From: Hofstenia miamia
Lineage: Eukaryota; Xenacoelomorpha; Acoela
Direction of reading: 5' to 3'
Assembly: GCA_004352715.1 (NCBI GenBank)
Contig: SCFE01000027.1
Location: 1,803,735-1,867,734 of the forward strand
DNA length: 64,000 nucleotides
The position numbers and the translations under genes are program-made. How positions within the stretch are numbered: position 1 is the first letter of the stretch; each line of letters begins with the position of its first letter. This document shows positions 1-12,441 of this stretch, piece after piece. The notes beneath the pieces are model-generated. The model searched no databases and was not told where the DNA came from. It saw only the letters and a list, made by a program, of their open reading frames with translations.

Positions 1-258
1 AAGAAAATATTCAGATCATCTATTTGAAAAGGATTACTGCAAAGAAAACCAGCAATATGTGAAAAATACCAACAAAGAAACGAGAATTGAAGTCTATTTG
101 AAAATACCATATCTAAGTTGAGAAATTCAAAAAAAGAGTGAGAAATCTGAATACAAAACTAAAAATTACTAAGATCACCCCGATTTTTTTACAACTTTTA
201 AAACAAAAGATATGTTTAATAACAAAGACAATATCCAAAAAACTTAGTTTCATCCCTA

Positions 259-483
259 GTGTACAAATATACATGTGATGATTGCGATAAATCATATATC
301 GGTGAAACTAAGCGATATTTGGGAATAAGATCTAATGAGCATTTAAGAGGTCATCTGAATTCAGAAATTTTTACCCATCACCATCAAACTAAGGAAGATC
401 AATTTAAAATTTTACTAAGAACTAAACATCCGAAAATAGCAGAGGCAATATATATAAAAAAACAACAAAGGGTAAATTATTAA
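259..483 (+). pseudogene. GIY-YIG endonuclease fragment, Penelope-like retroelement
   Basis: A short reading frame without an ATG encodes a cysteine-rich start (YTCDDCDKSYIGET) followed by R-x-L-x-x-R-x-x-EHL. This is the layout of the GIY-YIG nuclease that cuts target DNA in Penelope-like elements: YIG, then a conserved Arg and the E-H-L helix. The domain is about 70 residues and ends at a TAA after a Lys-rich tail. No reverse transcriptase is readable upstream within the window, so this is a 3'-end relic, or the rest lies left of base 1. Other GIY-YIG-bearing retroelements are possible. The family call is from motif recall, not a search. Confidence 0.6.
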
Positions 484-673
484 ATCGACAACAAAGCATG
501 ATGACCTTAAATTTATTCTAAGTGTATGTAATAAGATCATTTATATTTAGTGTAGTTTATTGTAAATTTATTTACCGCATATTTTTAAACTGATCATGAT
601 GGTAACAACATCGAAATCGATATTTAAGACTGTCGTCACATTCAAATAATATTAGAAAGCTCAGTTTGCTCAC

Positions 674-675
<2 letters not shown>

Positions 676-717
<42 letters not shown>
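676..717. repeat. (TA)n microsatellite at gap edge
   Basis: About 42 bases of uninterrupted TA run directly into the N block, so the true repeat is longer than shown. Reading frames crossing it (poly Tyr-Ile) are artefacts. Confidence 0.95.
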
Positions 718-1717
718 NNNNNNNNNNNNNNNNNNNNNNNNNNNNNNNNNNNNNNNNNNNNNNNNNNNNNNNNNNNNNNNNNNNNNNNNNNNNNNNNNNN
801 NNNNNNNNNNNNNNNNNNNNNNNNNNNNNNNNNNNNNNNNNNNNNNNNNNNNNNNNNNNNNNNNNNNNNNNNNNNNNNNNNNNNNNNNNNNNNNNNNNNN
901 NNNNNNNNNNNNNNNNNNNNNNNNNNNNNNNNNNNNNNNNNNNNNNNNNNNNNNNNNNNNNNNNNNNNNNNNNNNNNNNNNNNNNNNNNNNNNNNNNNNN
1001 NNNNNNNNNNNNNNNNNNNNNNNNNNNNNNNNNNNNNNNNNNNNNNNNNNNNNNNNNNNNNNNNNNNNNNNNNNNNNNNNNNNNNNNNNNNNNNNNNNNN
1101 NNNNNNNNNNNNNNNNNNNNNNNNNNNNNNNNNNNNNNNNNNNNNNNNNNNNNNNNNNNNNNNNNNNNNNNNNNNNNNNNNNNNNNNNNNNNNNNNNNNN
1201 NNNNNNNNNNNNNNNNNNNNNNNNNNNNNNNNNNNNNNNNNNNNNNNNNNNNNNNNNNNNNNNNNNNNNNNNNNNNNNNNNNNNNNNNNNNNNNNNNNNN
1301 NNNNNNNNNNNNNNNNNNNNNNNNNNNNNNNNNNNNNNNNNNNNNNNNNNNNNNNNNNNNNNNNNNNNNNNNNNNNNNNNNNNNNNNNNNNNNNNNNNNN
1401 NNNNNNNNNNNNNNNNNNNNNNNNNNNNNNNNNNNNNNNNNNNNNNNNNNNNNNNNNNNNNNNNNNNNNNNNNNNNNNNNNNNNNNNNNNNNNNNNNNNN
1501 NNNNNNNNNNNNNNNNNNNNNNNNNNNNNNNNNNNNNNNNNNNNNNNNNNNNNNNNNNNNNNNNNNNNNNNNNNNNNNNNNNNNNNNNNNNNNNNNNNNN
1601 NNNNNNNNNNNNNNNNNNNNNNNNNNNNNNNNNNNNNNNNNNNNNNNNNNNNNNNNNNNNNNNNNNNNNNNNNNNNNNNNNNNNNNNNNNNNNNNNNNNN
1701 NNNNNNNNNNNNNNNNN
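718..1717. other. Assembly gap of exactly 1000 N
   Basis: The round length indicates a placeholder of unknown true size. It starts inside a TA microsatellite, which probably caused the assembly break. Confidence 0.99.
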
Positions 1718-4028
1718 ATGGAATGCTGTGTAAATCATAATGGTGACTATTTTGAATAACCAATATTACATATTTTCATAATAAATATATTTCGTTGTTT
1801 GATTTTATTATTTTTTAAGAGTATCTTAAAGGACACGAGCTTTTGGGGTGACCTGTATATATAAACCATTGAATGTCTACCTCTCTTTGCGAGGCAAAAA
1901 CTTTCTCATCTGTGAATAGTGGACTTTTGCTCTTCGGAGGCATACAATCCTTTTCAACGTTAATAAGTATTTTACTCTGGCTTTCACTGGGAGTTTAGTC
2001 AAGGTTTCTCTGTGTAGCTGCTGAAAGTGAGATCTTGATAGATGATGTGAGAAAGTAAACGGCCGTCATGGTCACATGCCAAGAAATCAGAGTCAAACTA
2101 CACAAAGCCTTCTGCTGAAGTTTAAACTTAACTGCCTCGATGGCCTTCCTAGTGAGAATGATGCATTTCCACTTGGCTGAATTGGAAAATTGAACGAGCA
2201 ACGATATGTTGGATAGATTTCTTTCTTACAGTTTCTTTGTAGAGAATGTGCAATTTTAACTTTTATTTGACACTGCCCTGCATTCAAACAGTTGGCATTT
2301 ATGGACTATGATATTACATATTTGTGGAAAAATAAAAAATTTTGGGCAAAATCCTGATGACCCTTAGATTAATACGTAATTCATTATATTGAGGAAATTA
2401 AGAAATTGCTCCATTAACAATATTTTTGTAATTTTTGCTACTAGAACTTTGTTAATAGTGCTGCAAAATATTCCCTAATAACTACTGAGATCTGAAGAAT
2501 GACATCACAATATTCTCGAATTTTGTATTAGAACATCTAAAACTTTTTCATCATTAGCGCCATCTGGCGTAAAAAATCCTCATTTATGGAATTTCTAATA
2601 AACTTTGTATTTTAATTTTGTTTACTTGTATTCAAATATAGTTGTATATTATACAAACAAATTATTCCCACTGTAGCTTTCAACATTATAAATATAACAT
2701 GTTGAAATTTCTACGTTAATTGTGGAAGTAACAAAGCTAATGTTTACTTGAAAAACTTTGTTTTAAAGATATTTGCGATGTATATTTTTGTCTAAACCTT
2801 CATATTAATTTTTTCACTTTTTATAGATATTTAGAAAGTTGAAGGAAGCTGATACAAACGCAGCTTATGTATTATGCATTAAACTTAATGGTGAATTATT
2901 TTGATATTGGTCCATTTTGAGAACGGATGCCCTAAAATAGCAAGCTATAAAAGATGAAATTGCTTAAGAACACATTAATAATATAGTAAATATCCTTAGT
3001 GTTTAAAAGATGTTCATTAAAATTTTATTTTTATGAAACTATCATAATCAATGCGTAAATATCTGCGCAATATCTTTTAATACATTGAGTTTGTATTTCT
3101 GATGCTATTTTCGATCATGCGCAATAAATGTATCATAGTCTGATAGAATAGTTCTCTTAGTAAGTACAAGCCAAGTACGAATTATCTTATATATCCATGC
3201 CTATATTATTTGAAATGTCTTAAGAATATTAAATATTACTTGAAAATTTTTGAAAGGTAGAAACCAGACTAGTTCTCAAATCCATGGATCTGGGATGGAT
3301 CTCGATCTTAAATAGCGATTCTTGATGTCATGGGTACTTCGTGGATTCACAATTTTAGCTCAGTAGTAGTGGTGTTTACTAGAATAATTATAGCCAATTG
3401 CTGCTGAATTGCATGCTGCAGAAGTTAGTATTGATCGTAATTCCATCAAAGAAGATGTGTTGTAAATCTTTCAAGTTATTTATTGTACCCATCCTTAGGG
3501 ATAGACCGAATTCGTGTTCGACTTGGCTATATGCAGCGTTTTGCAAACGACTTTTAATAAACTCTCTAGTGAGGTCTTCTTCATCTTCATTCTCTTTTTA
3601 CAAATATAACTCCAAGCAAATTTTTGTAAAATTAGAGCATAGCGTCTTAAACAGTAAATGATTTTACTGCAGTTCTTAGTTTTATCAAAATTTTTGCATT
3701 TTGTTATCGAAAATACCATAATATTGTAGTTGATACTGCATACTAAGGAGCCCTATTAACTTTGTTGACCTGCAGCCATTATTGTATTATTCACAAATAA
3801 AGTTCATTAAGGTACATTTTCATAAACATATGATCACCTTTTTATAATATTATTTTAATTTTTGAAATTCGTTTGCGGTTTAGCTTATATGAATAATAAT
3901 GCTGTTAGATATGTCCTAAAAAGAAATCTAAGCAATGTAATTTAAGCAAGAGCACTAGTAAAACCCAACAAAATCATACCTGCCAAACTTAGCAGGCGCG
4001 TTTAAATGCCTGATGAAAATTTACAAAG
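1718..4028. other. AT-rich stretch without recognised gene
   Basis: Only short frames with no recognisable domain are present. The more GC-rich patch at about 1830-2290 could be an old repeat but shows no terminal repeats or motif I can name. I see nothing firm here. Confidence 0.5.
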
Positions 4029-4349
4029 TACAGTGTCGGCCAGAAGTCTCAATACAGTGAAATGAACAGTAATATTTTAATCATTTACATGTAAAACAAA
4101 CATAAAATCCAAAAATAAAGCAACAAGAATGAATTCGAATACTCTCACGATAAACTTTGTTTTAATATTTTATTTTGTTAAGTCACTTTTAATGTTTAAA
4201 TTTAGAATAAATTAATGAACAATTTAATTTAAATTGTAAAGTCACTTTTATTTGATGAATGTGATAACATCGATTAATGACATAGAAATAGAATTTGATT
4301 TTTTTTCAGAATTTCTTTCACACTGCAGAATAGTTTAAATTGTTTCTTG

Positions 4350-4990
4350 TCACTTATCAGCCACAAAGCAAGCCAGGCTAATTATGACTGATTTAAGTCC
4401 GTTCAGCGTGGGCCCCTGCGAGCCCGCCTCTTTGCTTCCTGTTGTGCTTCTTTCAGCAATGCTTGCAGATGCAACCATGTCCGCACTGTGGTCTTGCGCA
4501 TCATCACTGCTTGATGTAAGAAATGGCGGGCTTTCAGTGTTGCGTGACGTTATCAACTTCATAAAGAACTGATTTGCTTGCTCGATTTGACTATCGGGAA
4601 AAAATGAATCCTTGTAACAGCAATCTAAAAATGTGGCAGCAAGATAAAGAGGATCAGTAAGCTGAATTCGCTTCTTTAGATCATTCAAAAGGCTCTGCTC
4701 AAAAGTCTTTACACCGGCTGCATTGCATGCTGTTATCTCATTAAACAAAGTTGACATAATGGGATATACGATGCTGATTCCTGTAAATCTTTCAACAGAG
4801 AGAGCTTCAGTAGCTTCAGTAACAGGCTTAAGAATAGGACAAATTGAATCAATTATCGCCCATTCATTAGCTGTAAGCGTCTGATTGCTAGTGTTTGGGT
4901 TCACAACCGCCATATTAACAATGTGACTATGGACAACGTGTGAGCCAACTTTACTTAACGCTTTGATAAACCAGCTCCGACAAAGGCCAA
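4350..4990 (-). pseudogene. hAT transposase fragment (ZBED-like)
   Basis: On the minus strand a continuous frame of about 210 residues reads like the middle and C-terminal part of hAT/ZBED-type transposases. It has LTANEWAIIDSICPILKPV, then EALSVERFTGISIVYP, then DPLYLAATFLDCCYKDSFF, corresponding to the helical insertion and the conserved region before the dimerisation domain. The N-terminal BED finger and first catalytic aspartate are missing. An open frame continues upstream past 4990, but that part reads antisense through the mariner HTH piece and is not real protein. It lies inside the TIR pair 4031-5393, so it was inserted into or captured by a mariner element. It is not functional. Confidence 0.75.
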
Positions 4991-4997
4991 TCTGTAT

Positions 4998-5180
4998 TTG
5001 TGGGAGAAGAAAGCGTTCGAAACAGGATCGGTGTTGGATAAGGAACGCCCTGGGAGACCGTCTATCAGAGAAGAAAAATGCTCTTTCGTTCAAGAATCCC
5101 GTGAACAATCGCCAAAAAGTCCACACGAAAACGTTCCTCTGAGCTCGGCGTCCATCGAACAACAATGCGACGACACATGA
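4998..5180 (+). pseudogene. Mariner-like transposase HTH fragment
   Basis: The frame contains KAFETGSVLDKERPGRPSI, the end of the first DNA-binding helix-turn-helix and the GRP linker typical of DD41D and related Tc1/mariner transposases. It is followed by a degenerate second HTH. Compare KFRETASAKDGKHSGRPRTI in the intact copy at 32292. Only about 60 residues survive and the catalytic core is absent. It is a relic of the element whose termini lie at 4031 and 5393. Confidence 0.7.
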
Positions 5181-5393
5181 AAGAAGATTGAGGCCTGCGT
5201 GCTTTCAAAGCAATGAACATTAACGAGTTGTCCAGAAAAGTTTTCTGTTATTTGATGTTATAACCAGAGTTGATCATGAAAGTATTCGAATTCATTTTCG
5301 TTGCTCTATTCTTGGATTCTATGTTTGTTTTACATTCAAATGATTAAAATATATCTGATCAGTGCATTGTATTGGGACTTCTGGCCCACCCTG

Positions 5394-6608
5394 TAATTAA
5401 CAAATATTTTACAAATTTGACATTTATCAAGTACATATTACATATTTAAAAGGTTTTATCAGTATTCGCCAGAGATAAACACTTGAAAAATTTTAATGAG
5501 ATACTTACAAAATTTTGCAAACTTGGCAATCCTTTGTTCATGGGGTACCTGAAATTAAGCTGTTCTTACCTCCTCTGAATTAGCTGAATTTGTGCAAGAA
5601 TATATACTTATATATATATATATATATATATTATTGATGCATCTCGTTGATCGATGTTTAGACTTTAAACTTAATGAATTGGTTTAAAGAATTAGTAGCA
5701 CTACAATGATTGTGAATATGCTTGAATGGAATTACCAAATTTATGTATTTGCCATGGTAAAATGGAAATACATTTTTTAAATCTTGTAGTTTGTCTTGTC
5801 TTTAATATACTAACACGAAACAGAGTAGAAGTTGACCAGTTAAAAATCTTATTTATTCGTTATTGGGCACTTATATTTGTCATTCAGTAGAGCACATGCA
5901 TAGATGAATCGGCTCATTTCTGAAGCATAAATTAGCTTTTTGCTCTAAATGAAACTTCTTGGTTAGTGAATACATTGCACACTGCATCGGTGGTTGTTTT
6001 TTTAACTTGGTTGACATAAATTATTAAAACTTGAATTATTTTTTATTTCAACGGATTGGTGGAGAATCATTAGAAACTTTGATTAATCAAAATCATAAAA
6101 AATGAATTAAAACAAATGACATTTTAATATCTTAATAACAGTTTTTAAAAATGTTGTAGAATTTAGTAGAATATCACGCATTGGACGTTCATTGAAATCA
6201 TTTTTCAATTGTTAAGAATTTTGTTATTTTGATTGTGCAATGAAAATTGCTATTTCATAGTCACTTTGTATATTCTCCACGGACTACTCTAGCGACATTT
6301 TCACGCATTTGTTCTGCATATAAAAAATAAAATATTTAAATTGACGTAAATATTTCAATTTTACTATATATAATATTACATTAATAGGCTTTCTATTTAA
6401 GAAATTAAGCTAGGTTTTCATTTATTCCATTGAAAATACAAAAATGTCTCCCTTGATCAATTTATTTACCAGAGGCCGATAAAATTGTATGTGTGTTTTG
6501 TTACCTTTTTATTCTGATATTAGCATTTTGATGAGGAATTCATTTAAAAATAGAAGATATTTATTAACGAATTCAGTCGCAAATAATTGAGTTGCTTTAC
6601 AATTTTAG
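5394..6608. other. AT-rich non-coding stretch
   Basis: It contains a (TA)n run at about 5610-5631. No coding signal or structured repeat was recognised otherwise. It may be an intron or upstream region of the candidate gene whose exon begins at 6609. Confidence 0.5.
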
Positions 6609-6911
6609 GCAATGAATCAAGAAGTTGAAGTGGTGAATCACAGACGAATGAAACCAAAGCCGCCGAATCGAATAACATCTTTACGAAGTTCCGTGTGTAT
6701 TGATACTTTTATGAACCCACTGGCAGCTGATGTACCTGCAAATAATGTCTGCGTCAGCCACATGTCAAATCACACCCGAGTTGAGCTTTTCTATAAAAAT
6801 GCCAATTCAATGACAGTTGTTGGAGAGAGCACTGCCACACTTTATGAATTAGATGTAAACGACATGCTTTCAGATCCGCTGTATATTGGATATCCTGTGT
6901 TCATTGTATCG
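6609..6911 (+). CDS. Candidate exon of an unidentified host gene
   Basis: A 101-codon open stretch is bounded by a good 3' splice site (pyrimidine tract then TTTTAG ending at 6608) and a 5' splice site (TCG|GTATAT at 6912). Its composition is more balanced than the surroundings. The product is rich in polar residues, with a basic start (HRRMKPKPPNR) and a likely beta-rich segment (VELFYKNANSMTVVGESTA). I do not recognise the family. It is phase-compatible with the exon at 9828, so both may belong to one gene on the plus strand. An ATG at 6612 could be the start codon, or coding may begin in an earlier exon. Confidence 0.45.
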
Positions 6912-9827
6912 GTATATTTTAGCCAAATGTCATTAAATATCTTTTTTTAACACGTTGGCGCCCTATAGCCTAAATGCGAAATAACTGAAATATTGTATGA
7001 TATCTTACTAATACCATGGTGTTATAATTTTTTCAATATAGGAAAGTGATTCTTACTATTAACGATGTTTCCATATAATGGGATTGTTTTATATACGCAG
7101 GATTTGAAATTGGGCCTGAGCCAGACCAGGCTTGCAATTGGACGCGGTCGGGCTGAGCCTAATATTTTAAATATTTGAAATTGGCCAGGCCTAATAAATC
7201 AGCCTAATTCCAACTTTGATAATAACCAAACTAACTTAGTAAGTCATTGCTAGAAAATAAGTCTGTATATATATATATATATATATATATAGGCCTATAG
7301 TGTGTGTTTTGAATACGAGACAATTTGCTTGCTTAATTAGATAATATTCTCAATGTCTTTTACAGCATACCTCTTTATTATTTTAACTCGCTAAAATATT
7401 CTTTGAAAATCCCATTTTTACTTCTATAGAAATTTCTGCCTTGGGAGATTAATTTTCTCCGTGAATATGGACTTGTGATGAAATTTTTGCATTGCATGAA
7501 AACAGAAAGGATAATAGGGGTGATAGATGACAATAAAACAACTTTTTTTTCAAAACCAAAGCAAACAGGCCACGTTTGATTCTTGTGGTCTCGTATTCTC
7601 TTCACCTACCCTATGGTAACAAATATGAGGTTACGTATTATCACTATATATAGTAGGGTGATATTTTAAGTGTGAATTTAATGCTGTATAATTTATGTTA
7701 AAAATTCACACTAATTCAACCCTCTTTATGTTGCATTGCATAGAAATTCAATTTAAAATAAATATGAAGACACAAATTTAGTTCAAACTGAGTAAGTTAA
7801 AAGGAACTTATTTATGCATCAATTAAATCTAAGTAATGTGTGTCAATGAGTATTTCCAATTTAAAATTAAGTAAAGAACATATCGATCGTTGATATATCT
7901 ATTGAGGAATATAAGCTACTCTTTGATCTTTCGGTATCGATATTCATACATCCATGGCAACCACTGATTTACTATACCTAATACGTGCAATGGGCTTATT
8001 TTCACCGAACTCAACGACCAGAATACATTTTGAAAGCCAATCATGAAGAGACTGTGAAAATCTGATTGAAGTGTTCTACTATAATTTTTGCATGTTTTCT
8101 GCAAAAAGTTGGGAACAGCTTAGTTGTAGTTTGACAAAGCTAAGGAAAACATCAAATTGATCTAATGATATAAAAAGACCACAATTTTGCCCCAAATGTA
8201 ATAGAGAAATATGTTGCGTTTTAGTTCACATTTGAGGCTTCTTTTTATTTTGTGGCTGTAAACATTAAAAATTGCATCCAATTTGTATATTTGTATCATT
8301 TCATTTCTTATGTCCAAAATCGCATTTTAAAAGTCCATGTTTGATGTTCATTAGTTAGAGTGCGAAAGTTTTAATATCCCTTAAACTTTATTTTGATATT
8401 TCCGTAGTAGTTAATATCTCATTATTTTATTGAAATATCTACCATATGCAGTTGTTCTCGGACAGACGCATAAATGCATAAGAAATACATTACACACAGT
8501 GTTTAATTGATTGCAAAATATAATGGCATGTTAACAATTCAATAGCAATTCAGCTCTTCAATTAGATTTCAAACAGCGATCATGTGTCACAGTTTGAAAT
8601 CTTTCTCAATTCTCTCAATTGCAGATTACCTATTTCTTCTAGTTAATAGCAATTTCAAGCAAGGCCCATTTTTGCAGTCACTTTAAAATTGGTTTTTCTG
8701 CATTTATATTAATGTTAACACAAATATTTGTAATTATAATATTATTATAAATTGTTTTTTCATGTATGAATCTCTCATGTGTTTATTAGTGACGAGTGAC
8801 TATACGCAATGTCAGTAGAAAAATGCGTTCCCAGAGTTGGATGTGGATTGAAATCTTTCAACCAGGCTCGAATCGTAATCTCAATTTTTCAATTCAATTT
8901 TTGTCCCGCAAGACCCCGCATTCAAAATCATTAACTTTTCAGCAGCAATTTGATTCCAGCGAAAAACTAGTGGGGTAAAAATCACTTTCTCATTTTGATG
9001 ATCTAATCTAGATCCCAAGAACTTAAGGCCTCTTGCAAAGGATGGAGCAACTGCTAATTTTACACCTAATTATTAGAATATCCCTCTTACTTAAGCTTCA
9101 AATTAACACAAAACAAACGCTAAATTGCTATGGTGAGAGACAGTCAATTAGAATACTAATAATTTACAATTAAGCTTCTCAATTGCACTAATGTATAAGA
9201 AATACTCAAAAGGCGAAATCATTTCTCAATTGCGGTGAAAGTCGTAATTAAAATTCATTTTCACATTTCGTTTTTCATTAATCTCCTAAGCAATAGGTCT
9301 AATTAAGTTATTGCAATCGCTATATGCAAATTGAAATCCGAACATAATGTTGAAACCCACTTAAAACCACAATTTCTCTTTCCGGCCCACATTCAACTCT
9401 ATGCTATTTCTAAAATATATTTCTGCTAGTAGACACATATATCGACGTAATTAAATGTATAACAATGTTTGGCTTTTACAATTTTTGAAATAATTAAAGA
9501 TTTTACATATTTGTGCAACTGCATCATACTTTTAAAACTAATTTCGCAAAAGTTTCTTGCTGTGATTTTATTAGAACACCGCGATAATAAATGTTTCAAC
9601 TCGTAACCTCGTCCCATACCATCAAGATCCCAACAGCAAAATTAGTCCAGATTGCCTGGTGTTTGTAAATCTTTGAACAACAATTCTTGAGCTTTTAGTT
9701 ATGATAATATTGAAGTAAATCAAGAATTGAAGAATAAATCACTAAGATTGATGTACGCATTACGTGGTATAACATATTTTTCTAAATCAGTTTTTGTTTG
9801 TTTTATAATCCTTAATCCTATTTTTAG
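6912..9827. other. Probable intron or intergenic DNA with repeats
   Basis: AT-rich. It contains a (TA)n run at about 7266-7291 and a small repeat-like patch at 7100-7220 with recurrent TTTGAAATTGG. The 8600-9330 part repeats TCTCAATTG several times, resembling subterminal repeats of miniature elements. No convincing exon was recognised between the two candidate exons. Confidence 0.45.
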
Positions 9828-10238
9828 AAACGAAAGAAATTGAAATTGAGACAGTTTTCTCACAAAAATCAACAAGAAACAAAAATCATCATGGCTGATC
9901 CAAACAATTCTTTTCCACTATGGACAGGTAACTCACTGGAAGTCCTAAAAAGTGAACGTGATTGCGATGCTCTGTTAAAATCTTCTACAAATCCACAGAA
10001 ACGCTTTCTTTTAAGATTCATTGATCAAAACCATGCTAAAAATTTCATTGCATCAAGTTTAGCATTGTTAGAGGACGATCTAACGAGGTCTTCATCTGAA
10101 CGGTCAAGAAAAGAATCCAAGTCCAGCAAAAGTCCCCTCGTTAGAAACAGCTTAAAGGCATCAAAACACTTGTCTATATCTAGTCCTTGTGGATTTGTAC
10201 ACATTAGTCATCTTGCTGGTAAAGCTGCAGATGGATAA
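9828..10238 (+). CDS. Candidate terminal exon, PH-like end plus CRIB-like motif
   Basis: The exon begins after TATTTTTAG and is open in phase 0 to a TAA at 10236-10238. AATAAA-type signals follow within the next 300 bp. The product includes NSLEVLKSERDCDALLK, then QKRFLLRFIDQNHAKNFIAS, like the last strands and C-terminal helix of a pleckstrin-homology-like fold. A Ser/Lys-rich linker follows, and the end is ISSPCGFVHISHLAG. That last string fits the CRIB pattern I-S-x-P-x-x-F-x-H-x-x-H, which binds Cdc42/Rac, except that the final V-G is L-A-G. Alternative: a REC114-like meiotic protein, which also has a PH-like domain and then a short C-terminal motif. Neither assignment is secure. Confidence 0.45.
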   Translation, partial: KRKKLKLRQFSHKNQQETKIIMADPNNSFPLWTGNSLEVLKSERDCDALLKSSTNPQKRFLLRFIDQNHAKNFIASSLALLEDDLTRSSSERSRKESKSSKSPLVRNSLKASKHLSISSPCGFVHISHLAGKAADG

Positions 10239-11059
10239 ATTATTAGTCTTACACCAATTAGCCAAAAATTTGAGCTTCACGACAATTTTAACATAATTTG
10301 AATGTTATTTTGATGCAATTTGCAATATTTTTGTGCAACTTTTTAGCATTTGTTTCTAGTTTGTATTCTGATAAAAACAAGTTGTTAACTGACTGTTTAG
10401 GTCCTTGAAATAGTTTTAAGCCATATTTAGACCTAATAATTTGAATTTAATTATATACAAAGTATCATTTGGACAATCGTAAATTTGATTGTTAATAAAT
10501 GCTAAAACTTGTAACTGAATAAATGATGTAATAACCATATAATTATAAGAGCATGTAATCTTAAAAATCCATTTGCTTCGTAAAATTTATGCAATGCCAT
10601 TTTCAACGGAATCATTCTGTTTAAAGACACTTTCAATTGTTCCATACAATGTCTTAGAAGAATATAGTACAGTAATAAAATATGTATAAAATTTTGTAAT
10701 TTTAAGACATTGGTCCTTTATCATTAACTAACATTAATTAAGTCTTAGATCAACTTTCTAAATATTATTGATATATTTTGGAAATTCTGGAAATAATTCA
10801 AAATAGAAAATACAAGCAAAATCTGGAGTTATTACTATGGCTAAGAGTTTCATACTTTTTGTTGATACATGCTACAGATAATAGGGCATCAGAAAAATGG
10901 TCAGACGACATTAGTGCGTTATATTGTTATACTGTATTTGTGTTTTCTCGAATAAACAATATAAAAATATATAAAATAGCCTAATTTCTATAAACGAAAT
11001 CTATGTTAAAAAATATGGTTTGCAGCATACCGTATGCTAATAAATAAGTGCATAGATCT
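10239..11059. other. 3' flank of candidate gene, AT-rich
   Basis: Several AATAAA/AATAAATG polyadenylation-like motifs occur at about 10490-10530. No other feature was recognised. Confidence 0.5.
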
Positions 11060-11520
11060 TAGTGTTTTGCGGGCATGCCCGGGCCTGTCGCGCAAAGGGA
11101 GGGAGGGCACTGGGCATTTGTGTGACCTGCTCAAATAAATTCTGGTATAATCGTAATATAATATGCTGTAATGACGTAAGTTTTCACTTCATTCTGCTTT
11201 TAAAAATAAATATATCAATTTACCGCCAAATTTATGCTTTTACAGCAAAAATCATTAAATTTTGTTGTACATTTGCGGTAATAAAATGACCGAAATGCAA
11301 AACACTAATCTATATTCATGATCTTTGATAGAATTAATAAATTTTATTGGAGTCGTAAGAAGTTTCTCATTAAAAAACAAAATTATATAGTATACTTTCA
11401 TGAATTTTGATTTAATTTCGTAGTATTTTACGTTTATCTCAATAGATGGCGGGCATCGGGCATTGGTTGACAAACGGGAGCAGGGCAGGGCAGCGTTAAA
11501 TCTAAAAATATAAAACACTA
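11060..11520. mobile_element. Putative hAT-type miniature element
   Basis: The block starts TAGTGTTTT and ends AAAACACTA. It is flanked by ATAGATCT on the left and TTAGATCT on the right, a 7-of-8 match as expected for an aged 8-bp hAT target duplication. The interior is unusually GC-rich near both ends (GGGCATGCCCGGGC; GGCGGGCATCGGGCATTGG) against an AT-rich middle. No transposase is encoded. The short TIR makes this call moderate. Confidence 0.45.
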
Positions 11521-11528
11521 TTAGATCT

Positions 11529-12433
11529 GCCAATACCGAATTAATTTTTGAAAGAGAATTCGGCTCATCAGAATTCAAATTGTTTATTATGGTTTGGAAA
11601 AGTATGATAGCCTATTTTCATGAAAATATTTTAGAATTTCTGAAAATAAATCTTTTTAAATATAATCGATTTACAGTTTAAGTGTTCAAAACTACTTGGG
11701 AAATAATCTACAAGAAAGAAAAAGATATCTAAAATTCTGTTGCATGTATGCAAAATCGGGATTAATATTTAAATTACAACAAACAATGTCTTCGTTTTTA
11801 TATTTTCACTATAATATTGCGGTAAAAATTTGGTCTTCTAAGAAAATTTCTTATTATTGCATTAAAATTTCATAAGCACATTATTTAGAAGTGTTGCTTA
11901 GAAATAATGAATAAAACAAACATCAAAACTGCAATAAACCACAAAAACTAAACAGCGGTGGACATGGGTACAGTTCAAACGGGAAACGGATCTTACCAAC
12001 CCAAATTTTCTAACCCATGCCCAAACCTATAACGAAGGAATGTCGTCCTCGCATCACACCAATCTACAAAATTTTCAAAAATCAACTTAGTATAGCATAC
12101 ACATAAAAAATAATATAAACAATGATCACGATGCAATGAATATAATGCGATGCAAAAAACATTAAACTTCATATATCAAATAGATATAAAATAATAAATT
12201 CCATTGAACTAGTATTTTCTGAAAGAAAGTGCTGATGTTGACTTGTTAATCTGTACGATTGAATTTGCAAAATATAACTCAATTTCTTGTGCAGTATAAG
12301 ATAATCAAGTTTCGGTAAAAAGTATATCTGAAACACTGATCATCTTATGGTTATTGATTTTTGCGTTTCCAAATTTCTCTGCAATTTTGTCGATGTTCCA
12401 CAATAATAATTCTAATAATTCCGGCCTACAGAT
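11529..12433. other. AT-rich non-coding stretch
   Basis: No reading frame or structured repeat was recognised. Confidence 0.5.
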
Positions 12434-12441
12434 ATTATACA

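Larger units (their letters stand above)
4031..5393 (+). mobile_element. Tc1/mariner (DD41D-type) relic with long terminal inverted repeats
   Basis: The left end reads CAGTGTCGGCCAGAAGTC and the right end, reversed, CAGGGTGGGCCAGAAGTC. Both are preceded by TA, the target duplication expected of Tc1/mariner. Similarity continues inward for about 120 bp on each side, including a shared block around TTTTAATCATTT and AATGAATTCGAATAC. The ends resemble those of the intact DD41D element at 32175-33539 (CAGGGTGCGGCAGAA), and the interior holds a helix-turn-helix fragment of that transposase class (4998-5180). The remaining interior is a hAT fragment in the opposite orientation, so the element was internally replaced or captured foreign transposon DNA. 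Confidence 0.75.

Noticed and set aside
572-1763. Long reading frames of 355-388 codons across 666-1763
   Set aside because: They consist almost wholly of N and TA-repeat translation; there is no coding evidence.
4990-5165. N-terminal extension of the hAT frame
   Set aside because: It is antisense to the mariner HTH fragment; the continuity is accidental.
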